A stretch of 64,000 nt of DNA from Ginsengibacter sp963792025 (GTDB lineage: Bacteria > Bacteroidota > Bacteroidia > Chitinophagales > Chitinophagaceae): assembly GCA_963792025.1 (NCBI GenBank), contig CAWBUS010000002.1:186001-250000 (forward strand), given 5' to 3'. The position numbers were made by a program, and so were the translations under genes. This document shows positions 57,639 through 64,000 of this stretch, one piece after another (the stretch's first letter is position 1; each line of letters begins with the position of its first letter). A model generated the notes under the pieces. That model saw only the letters and a program-made list of their open reading frames with translations. It ran no database searches and was not told the origin of the DNA.

Positions 57639-59987
57639 TTACAATATTTTTATTCCTCTTTCCTGAAGTTTTTTATAAAAAGTAGAATAGACTTCGCTTC
57701 GGGCCAGTTCAGTTTTGGTAACATCTTTACACCAAAAATATATTTTTAACTGTGTAGATTGGGACGTAATGTTATTAATGAATATCTCAGGTTCTTTTTG
57801 AGCAAGTACCTCGGGAAAAGATTTCAAAATTCCGGTGATATCCGGGCGAATTTCTTCCGCCAATATTAGTTTATCGACGGTAAAAGAAAGTTCAATTCTT
57901 ATGTTATTATTGCTAAGCGTCCAGTTAACAATATTATGAGAAAGGATATCACCGTTAGGTATAATTACTTCTGCACCGTCAGGTGTCAGCAATGTGCTGG
58001 AGCGCACACTTATCTCTTTTACGCGACCTTTTTTATCACCTATTTCAACGGTATCGCCTATACGCAATGTGCGGTCAAAAATTAATATTATTCCCGACAC
58101 AAAATTATTCACGATACTTTGCAAACCGAGGCCGATACCCACACCCAGAGCGCCCAGTATTACGGTTATCCTGTCAACCGGGAGTCCCGATGCGGCAATT
58201 GCAAGCAAAAAACCACCAATCAGCAAGACAAGCCGGGTAATCAATAACCTGGAGCGGTGGCTTTTATTATCAAAAGATGCATCATCGCCAAGGTCTCCAA
58301 AAAAGAACGGAATGTATTTTTGTAAATAGTTTGCGAACCAGATGATACCGAGAAATAAGATTAATCCACCGAATGTAAAAGAAAAGCTTCCAATAATTCG
58401 GGGGGTGGATAACACGTCGTCGAGTTTAAGGGACAGTATATTGAATAAATTAAGATTGGTAACAAACACAATCAGCCATATAAGTACCGAACAAAAAATA
58501 ACCATCGGTGACATATTTTTTACAATAGGTGTGGCATCAAAGCTTTCGGGATAGTGCTTTCGAATACGGCTACTCTGAATTTGTAACAGAAAGGACTCAA
58601 TAACAGATTGTTTAAAAATCACAAGGGCAGCCGTTTGTACAAATGCGTAGGTTGCAGTTGAACTAAATATTTGCATAAGAGTTACTCTCCCGGATAAATT
58701 ACAGAGAATAGCTAAAAAGCTAAATAAGGTATATAATGCGACAGCCCAAACAAGGATTTTGGGTTTACTATATTTTTTTATAACCCGTGTAATAACATAC
58801 CATCCCAGCAAAAATGAAATGCAGTTAAGTATAAAGGAAATCCATCGCGTAAAATAAAAGGGTAATCCGAAATATCTTGAAAAGGACAATAAGAACAAGA
58901 CAACAAAAATAAGCCACAAGAAAAATAGTTTTTTTGGAAGCCTTCGGCTGAACGAAAAAGTGAGAACAACCATTAATAAAAATTCGATGAAGTCAATATA
59001 AACCACCGGTGCATTCAGATCAAATAATGGCGCAAGGTTAAGCATGAATACGAGGGAAGCGAAAAAGGGTAACTTATTTATATACATAAACCGGAATGGT
59101 TGCAATGCAGCAAGTTTATCCGCCTGTTTAAGCGTTCGGAAATTGAAAAATATCCAACAAAAAAATACGATTCCGATAAGCAACAAAAAATTCAATTGGT
59201 AGTTCGTATGCGTAAAATAATACCGCGTAATTTTCTTTTCAGAGTTTAACGTTTTTCGGAACTGTCCTCCAAATGATTGTGATTGTTTTGCAGACCTCGC
59301 CTCCCATAGGTATTTTCTTTCTTTACTAAACGCACGGGCGCCGGTAGTGGCCTCCATATTTTGGGTTTGCAGTTGAAGCTCATCCGTTGCAATTATATTA
59401 GAAGAAGTATGTGCCAATGTATTATCAATGAGCACATTTACATACCTGATGAGACTGTCAGCATACAGATATTTAGTACGTAAGTCTTTGAGCTGTGGCC
59501 TAAAAGAAGCTTTCAAAGTGGAATCCCTGAAAATATGGCGTACGACGGTATCTTTTCTCAGGTCAAAGATGTCTTTTTTAGTGGCATCTAAGATGCTGTC
59601 ATACCTGTTGAGCTCTCTTGCATATGCTTTCGTGTTACTTTTTATCAGTCCTAATATAATACCAAAGGTTTGAAGGCTGCGAACATTTAATGCTCTCTCA
59701 TTATTGGTTAGCCGGTCTTTGATTATGCTTATTACAGAGTCATCCTCATCCAACCTGTTAACCATTAAATTTATGGCCGGCACAGGTTGAGATAAAGAAT
59801 TAGCTTTATTTAGCAACTGGAAAACTTTTGAAATACTTTGCAAATAGTCGTTGCGGGTAAGCGTGTCATCATCTGCAAACATTGCTCTGTCAAAAGATCT
59901 TTTGGCTGGTTTGGCAGTGTCGGCAACCTGCGCTGATACTGTGATACCACATAAAATAAAAAAGCCGGCTAGAAGAAAAACTCTCAT
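57639..59987 (-). CDS. MscS-family mechanosensitive ion channel, large type
   Basis: The 782 residues start with a signal peptide (cleavage near SAQVA). A helical periplasmic region (about 30-270) and about ten membrane helices follow. The MscS core contains the pore helix GALGVGIGLGLQSIVNNFVS and the beta domain FDRTLRIGDTVEIGDKKGRV, then VKEISVRSSTLLTPDGAEVI. It protects against osmotic downshock by opening under membrane tension. The long N-terminal part resembles YbdG/MscK-like enlarged channels. It is monocistronic. Confidence 0.93.
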   Translation of the reverse strand: MRVFLLAGFFILCGITVSAQVADTAKPAKRSFDRAMFADDDTLTRNDYLQSISKVFQLLNKANSLSQPVPAINLMVNRLDEDDSVISIIKDRLTNNERALNVRSLQTFGIILGLIKSNTKAYARELNRYDSILDATKKDIFDLRKDTVVRHIFRDSTLKASFRPQLKDLRTKYLYADSLIRYVNVLIDNTLAHTSSNIIATDELQLQTQNMEATTGARAFSKERKYLWEARSAKQSQSFGGQFRKTLNSEKKITRYYFTHTNYQLNFLLLIGIVFFCWIFFNFRTLKQADKLAALQPFRFMYINKLPFFASLVFMLNLAPLFDLNAPVVYIDFIEFLLMVVLTFSFSRRLPKKLFFLWLIFVVLFLLSFSRYFGLPFYFTRWISFILNCISFLLGWYVITRVIKKYSKPKILVWAVALYTLFSFLAILCNLSGRVTLMQIFSSTATYAFVQTAALVIFKQSVIESFLLQIQSSRIRKHYPESFDATPIVKNMSPMVIFCSVLIWLIVFVTNLNLFNILSLKLDDVLSTPRIIGSFSFTFGGLILFLGIIWFANYLQKYIPFFFGDLGDDASFDNKSHRSRLLITRLVLLIGGFLLAIAASGLPVDRITVILGALGVGIGLGLQSIVNNFVSGIILIFDRTLRIGDTVEIGDKKGRVKEISVRSSTLLTPDGAEVIIPNGDILSHNIVNWTLSNNNIRIELSFTVDKLILAEEIRPDITGILKSFPEVLAQKEPEIFINNITSQSTQLKIYFWCKDVTKTELARSEVYSTFYKKLQERGIKIL

Positions 59988-60058
59988 AAAAATGGATTCT
60001 AAAAGAAATAAAAATACTGTATTAATTATTCCTGAAGCTACTATTTATAAACGCCTGT

Positions 60059-60287
60059 TCAGGTTGGTGCAGTATATTTTTTAAAATTATCAAGAATAGT
60101 CTGCCGGCCTCCTTTTTGCAGTTCGATAGAATTAGTCGTTTCTACTTCAAAGTTTTCAGTCACTTTTGTATTGTCCCCGGCGACGATCAAAGGTATAATT
60201 TGCGAAAAAGAAACTAAAGGCGAATTTTTATTTACTCAATATTATTGCTTTGTTTGCCTTATTTTGTAATCGTTGTTCGCTATACAT
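60059..60287 (-). pseudogene. Possible 75-residue gene, one frameshift
   Basis: MYSEQRLQNKANKAIILS opens at 60287 but stops one codon later. Skipping one A in the AAA run near 60230 continues as NKNSPLVSFSQIIPLIVAGD, then NFEVETTNSIELQKGGRQTI and LDNFKKYTAPT with a stop at 60059. The composition is protein-like and the span leaves a remainder of exactly one base. No family was recognised. It fills most of the gene-free stretch 59988-60360 between the channel gene and the divergent permease gene. Confidence 0.35.
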
Positions 60288-60360
60288 TTATTTTCATTTC
60301 TCAATTCTTAATTTTTAGTTTCTGATCAGAAAAATTCCAATTCGTAACAGGTTACGCGTC

Positions 60361-61689
60361 GTGCAACTGGCGGCAATAATTTTTTTTACAGTATCAGGCG
60401 GACCATACGGACTGGAGCCGTTGCTGGGGTATGCAGGCAGGAATGGAGCTTTACTACTCTTATTAATAACTCCTTTACTTTGGGATGTACCCGCTATACT
60501 AACGGTGTTGGAACTAAACAGCATGATGCCCGTTACCGGAGGATATTATCAATGGGTTAAAAAAACATTGGGACTTCGTTTTGGATTTTATGAAGGTTGG
60601 TGGACATGGCTATACACGTTTGTTGACCTCGCCATTTATCCCGTTCTTTTTGTGGGGTATGCCTCTTTTTTTTATCCTGAAATCGCACATTATAAAATTC
60701 CTGTGTGCCTCGTGATTATATGGTCGGGGGCTATCTTAAATATCCTCGGCATTTCGCCCGTGGGTAAAACGGCCACGATGCTGAGCCTGCTTGTACTTGC
60801 TCCTTTTGTTGCTATGTTTATTATAGCGATAAAAGATGCGGGACATATATCCTTCCCCGCGCCTTCATTAAAAGGTATCTCATTTCCGTTTTTAGGTATG
60901 GCACTTTATACGGTTATGTGGAATTTTTTTGGATGGGATAATACTACTACCTATGCTGAAGAAGTTGACAGGCCGGTAAGTACTTACCTTAAATCGGTAA
61001 GCATTGCTTTCGTAACGGTGGCCGCTGTATATGTGATGGTTTTATTTGCAACGTTGCATTATAACGTAAACGCTGAAACGCTAAATGAACAGGGCTACCC
61101 TGTGTTGGGTGTTCTTGCCGGCGGTAAGTGGCTCGGCGCTGCAATTTCTGTCGGAGGCATGGCAAGTGCCCTTGGTTTATTTTCAGCGGTATTGCTTTCA
61201 GTATCGCGTGTTCCGCAGGTAATGGCGGAAGATGGGTTGTTACCTTCTAAAATTCATACCCTTCACCCAAAGTTTAAAACACCTTATATCTCTATTATTA
61301 TTTGCGCAGCGGTTGTAAGCTTCATGATAGTTTGGAGTTTCGAAGAATTGATTATTATTGACGTAACGCTTTACGGCGCAGGTTTATTTTTAGAGTTTAT
61401 AACACTGCTGGTGCTTCGAATTAAAGAACCTCTTGCCCACAGGCCCTTTAAAATACCTTTATCAACAAAAGGGTTGTTTTTAATGTTGTTGTTTCCTGTT
61501 ACTGTTTTTGCAATTGCGTTATCCGGTGCTTTTACTAACGAGGGGAAAATGTTTATGCCGGCGTTATTCGCTGTATGCGCTTTAGCGAGTGCAGAGATTT
61601 TGTGGCAAGTAATCAAAAGAATCAGGAACGAAAATCTGATGCAAATATTAATTAACTTATTACATACAATTTCCCCTTTATTACTTTGA
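60361..61689 (+). CDS. APC family amino acid permease (start uncertain)
   Basis: About twelve hydrophobic helices and the opening FFTVSGGPYGLEPLLGYAGR followed by YYQWVKKTLGLRFGFYEGWW identify an APC-superfamily transporter. The GTG at 60361 is the only standard start, but in-frame codons upstream (RNRLRVV) already resemble the family N-terminus, back to a stop at 60316, with no ATG. The real start could be a non-standard codon or lie behind another base error. The C-terminus runs nine bases into the convergent gene at 61681. The substrate is unknown, likely an amino acid or polyamine. Confidence 0.88.
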   Translation: MQLAAIIFFTVSGGPYGLEPLLGYAGRNGALLLLLITPLLWDVPAILTVLELNSMMPVTGGYYQWVKKTLGLRFGFYEGWWTWLYTFVDLAIYPVLFVGYASFFYPEIAHYKIPVCLVIIWSGAILNILGISPVGKTATMLSLLVLAPFVAMFIIAIKDAGHISFPAPSLKGISFPFLGMALYTVMWNFFGWDNTTTYAEEVDRPVSTYLKSVSIAFVTVAAVYVMVLFATLHYNVNAETLNEQGYPVLGVLAGGKWLGAAISVGGMASALGLFSAVLLSVSRVPQVMAEDGLLPSKIHTLHPKFKTPYISIIICAAVVSFMIVWSFEELIIIDVTLYGAGLFLEFITLLVLRIKEPLAHRPFKIPLSTKGLFLMLLFPVTVFAIALSGAFTNEGKMFMPALFAVCALASAEILWQVIKRIRNENLMQILINLLHTISPLLL

Positions 61690-62715
61690 AGGATACAAGA
61701 TTACATCATTTACGAACATAGGCAGGTCTGTCTTAACAACCGCAATTGCACTAACTTCAGGCTGATTGAGCAATTTAATATCATCACAACTATTGCAACC
61801 AAGCATCACTGCCGTTCTTTTAAAATCAATTTTTCCGCTTTCAGCCGGCTTAACCATAAAGGCCAACTCAGATGCATTTCCATAAATATTAAAATCTTTT
61901 TGATTTAACCTGAGCAATTCCTTTATATCCATTCCGGGATAAATACCGTTTTGAAATTGCCATTCGCTGTTTCCGGTTACCGGATTGTTTTCTTCAGCGC
62001 CTTTTGTTGGAAGAACATGCGGAACAAGTATATATAAAAGATCATCAAGATTTTTTTCATCTCCCCAAACAAAAACTACCTGGTACTTTGTGCCGCTAAA
62101 CAAAACAGAACATTTTTTTAATTCTTTTTCAGAAAAATAATACATATCTCGTTTTACATTCTGGGGCCCAAAAAAACTGGCAAGAAATTCATGAGAGTCA
62201 AATTGGAGAAGATCTTCGGCATACTTTATCCTTTCCGGTATTTTTTTCACTGTTAATTCGAAAGTGTATTGCGGAGCCGAATCGGTTTTTTTAGAAGAGG
62301 CTAGTACTACAATGTTTCCTTTTTGAAAAAGCATTGATGAGTCTTTGTTAACATCAGCGGTTTCGTCGTAGAAAAAACCTGATTTTATTAATTGTCTTTG
62401 ACCGTCAACATATTCATTTGCCAGTGAAGTCTGCAAACTGTACGATCTATAATTATCAGCAAGTGATATGTATATATTTTTCGGGTGGGTAAAAATTTCC
62501 TTGTGCGCTTTTATTCTTGTTGTGAACGCAGCCTCGGTTGAAAGGCTATCTGTTTTAGTACTTGAAAGATCAAATCCTTTTTTGTACAGGTAATGGTCAA
62601 TCTCTTTAGTAGGTAAATAAGATAATTTGATAAGGTCACTGATATCAAATGACTGTGCGTAGGTAAAGCCTGTGGTAAAACTTTGCAGAAAGAGTATAAG
62701 TAATACTTTCTTCAT
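61681..62715 (-). CDS. Secreted hypothetical protein, paralogue of 55038-56063
   Basis: The 344 residues have a signal peptide (cleavage near TYAQS), an N-terminal helical part (ISDLIKLSYLPTKEIDHYL) and a beta-rich domain. The C-terminal half (YAEDLLQFDSHEFLASFFG, SEKELKKCSVLFSGTKYQ, FVWGDEKNLDDLLYIL) is clearly homologous to that of 55038-56063, with the same Cys pair (LGCNSCDD). The N-terminal halves are less similar. The function is unknown; the pair suggests a small local gene family. It overlaps the end of the APC permease gene by nine bases. Confidence 0.82.
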   Translation of the reverse strand: MKKVLLILFLQSFTTGFTYAQSFDISDLIKLSYLPTKEIDHYLYKKGFDLSSTKTDSLSTEAAFTTRIKAHKEIFTHPKNIYISLADNYRSYSLQTSLANEYVDGQRQLIKSGFFYDETADVNKDSSMLFQKGNIVVLASSKKTDSAPQYTFELTVKKIPERIKYAEDLLQFDSHEFLASFFGPQNVKRDMYYFSEKELKKCSVLFSGTKYQVVFVWGDEKNLDDLLYILVPHVLPTKGAEENNPVTGNSEWQFQNGIYPGMDIKELLRLNQKDFNIYGNASELAFMVKPAESGKIDFKRTAVMLGCNSCDDIKLLNQPEVSAIAVVKTDLPMFVNDVILYPSK

Positions 62716-63247
62716 CTTGATTCTTGTTGGTATTCGAAATATGCAATGGCAGTTTTAATAAGGATGAGCAGGAAGAAAAAAGCTGAAATGTCGGTTTAAC
62801 CGGAATTGAAGGCCTAAAATAATGTGGTTTTATTTAAAATCAAAGCATCTGATAAAATATTTTTTTCAAAAAGTTTGGTAGTTTACCTTGTAAAATTGTG
62901 CCGTTTAAGCATAGCCGTTATAAATATGTGGCGATAAAGTAACAATAATGATTATTCCTTTTTATCATATCTGCCAATGATTGGAAGCATTTGAATATGA
63001 AGGCAAATTAGAAAGACTACGCGATAAACCATTCCTTTAATATTTGACCCACGGCATTCAATACAGACAAGTATTTTAATTATTACAAGGTGCACATAAT
63101 TAAATATTTTTGCTCCGTCTTTTATTACTAACAGAATAAAAATTACTAAAGTTGATAACCTTAGCGCATCTTTTATAAATTATTCGTATCACGCAGAAAC
63201 AGAAATTTTTTTGTGCAAAGAACTTTATTCCAATCCCCAAGATCATT
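62716..63247. other. Gene-free divergent upstream region
   Basis: 532 bp of AT-rich sequence between divergent genes. No frame with coding character, inverted repeat or recognisable regulatory site was seen. It must carry promoters of the paralogue gene and the glucosidase gene. Confidence 0.5.
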
Positions 63248-64000
63248 ATGACAGCAGAACATCAGCGACTCGAAAATAATTCACCTAAAAGAGTACCTCT
63301 TGAGCAATGGGGACCTTATCTCAGTGAACGCCAATGGGGCACTGTTCGCGAAGACTATGGAAATTTTGGCGACGCATGGAATTATTTCCCTTTTGACCAA
63401 TCGCATTACAGAACTTACCTGTGGGGCGAAGATGGGATCGCAGGTATTTCAGACCTGTTTCAAAATCTTTGTTTTGCCGTTACATTGTGGAACCGAAAAG
63501 ATCCCATATTAAAAGAACGATTATTTGGCCTTGGCAATAACGACGGTAATCATGGTGAAGATGTAAAGGAATTGTATTATTACCTGGATAATATTCCTAC
63601 ACATTATTATATGGAATATTTGTATAAATATCCTCAAAAAGAATTTCCATATGAAGACATAAAAGTACAGAACCGAAACCGGTCAAAAAATGAGCCCGAA
63701 TACGAAATTCTTGATACAGGAATTTTCAATAACAATGAGTATTTTGATGTAACGGTAACTTATGCCAAACAGGATTCGCAGGATATTTTTATTAAAATAA
63801 ATATTCGTAACCGAAATACACAAAGCGCCGGTATAACGGTATTGCCTACACTATGGTTTTACAATCGTTCAAGCAATCACAGGCTTAAAGAAAAACCGAT
63901 TATCACCGACTATAATAAGACAACGGTAAAGGCTACCCATCAAAGACTGGGAACCTACTATTTATATTTCCAGAAGACCAGGGCTACTTTTTATACTGAG
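63248..64000 (+). CDS. GH63-type glucosidase / MGH1-like glycoside hydrolase (3' end beyond window)
   Basis: The frame from ATG 63248 is open to the right edge (251 codons). The sequence WGPYLSERQWGTVREDYG, then WGEDGIAGISD, FAVTLWNRKDPILKERLFGL, GNHGEDVKELYYYLDNIPTH and PEYEILDTGIFNNNEYFDV is characteristic of bacterial proteins annotated as glucosidases of family GH63 with an MGH1-like domain. No signal peptide is present, so it is probably cytoplasmic, acting on short glucosides or trehalose-like sugars. The (alpha/alpha)6 catalytic domain lies outside the window. Confidence 0.9.
   Translation, partial: MTAEHQRLENNSPKRVPLEQWGPYLSERQWGTVREDYGNFGDAWNYFPFDQSHYRTYLWGEDGIAGISDLFQNLCFAVTLWNRKDPILKERLFGLGNNDGNHGEDVKELYYYLDNIPTHYYMEYLYKYPQKEFPYEDIKVQNRNRSKNEPEYEILDTGIFNNNEYFDVTVTYAKQDSQDIFIKINIRNRNTQSAGITVLPTLWFYNRSSNHRLKEKPIITDYNKTTVKATHQRLGTYYLYFQKTRATFYTE

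Overview
The window is AT-rich bacterial DNA that reads as a Bacteroidota chromosome, most likely family Chitinophagaceae (inference). Supporting signs are a type IX secretion C-terminal sorting domain, many secreted or lipoprotein products of unknown function, DUF3857, DUF6249 and DUF6159 proteins, SusD-free carbohydrate-related enzymes, translation starts without Shine-Dalgarno sequences, and promoters of the -33 TTTG / -7 TAnnTTTG type. No rRNA, tRNA, CRISPR array or complete transposon was seen.

Layout. 1-9.8 kb: two DUF3857/transglutaminase-like genes (minus), a class C beta-lactamase-like hydrolase, a GNAT acetyltransferase, a large T9SS cargo protein and a multi-pass acyltransferase-like protein. 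9.8-13.8 kb is a degraded accessory stretch: a beta-barrel remnant, hairpin repeats, a broken small FN3-like gene with a 41-bp tandem array upstream, a broken secreted-protein gene, and the 3' end of a group II intron (maturase C-terminus plus domains V and VI). 14-28.9 kb holds a cNMP-binding histidine kinase, a sialate O-acetylesterase-like protein, an adenylate cyclase/TolB/TPR protein overlapping a large beta-helix protein, an ECF sigma factor with a small membrane partner, an NTF2-like protein, a Crp-family regulator and a DinB protein. 29-38 kb: a nested inverted-repeat element, an oxidoreductase, a second beta-lactamase-like hydrolase, a second 21-bp tandem array in front of a truncated FN3-like gene, and fold-back repeats. 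38.5-64 kb is mostly ordinary: an AsmA-like protein, an ABC importer operon (binding lipoprotein, permease, ATPase), free-methionine-sulfoxide reductase, a stand-alone divergent MreB, OsmC, a Tat-exported TIM-barrel protein, an orphan Hcp, a sulfite-oxidase-fold enzyme, PAP2 phosphatase, an SF1 helicase, two paralogous secreted proteins, a second Gfo/Idh/MocA oxidoreductase, an MscS channel, an APC permease, and the start of a GH63-type glucosidase at the right edge.

The most unusual structure is a pair of loci (11.0-12.1 kb and 34.1-34.9 kb). In each, a tandem array of about 20-21-bp units with the core GATAATTTTC, in the same orientation relative to the gene, lies directly upstream of a small FN3-like gene that is followed by a strong terminator. 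The second notable feature is the density of single-base frameshifts: at least fifteen in about ten genes. Either the consensus has residual indel errors or a set of accessory genes is decaying. Interrupted genes are given here as one entry spanning all pieces.
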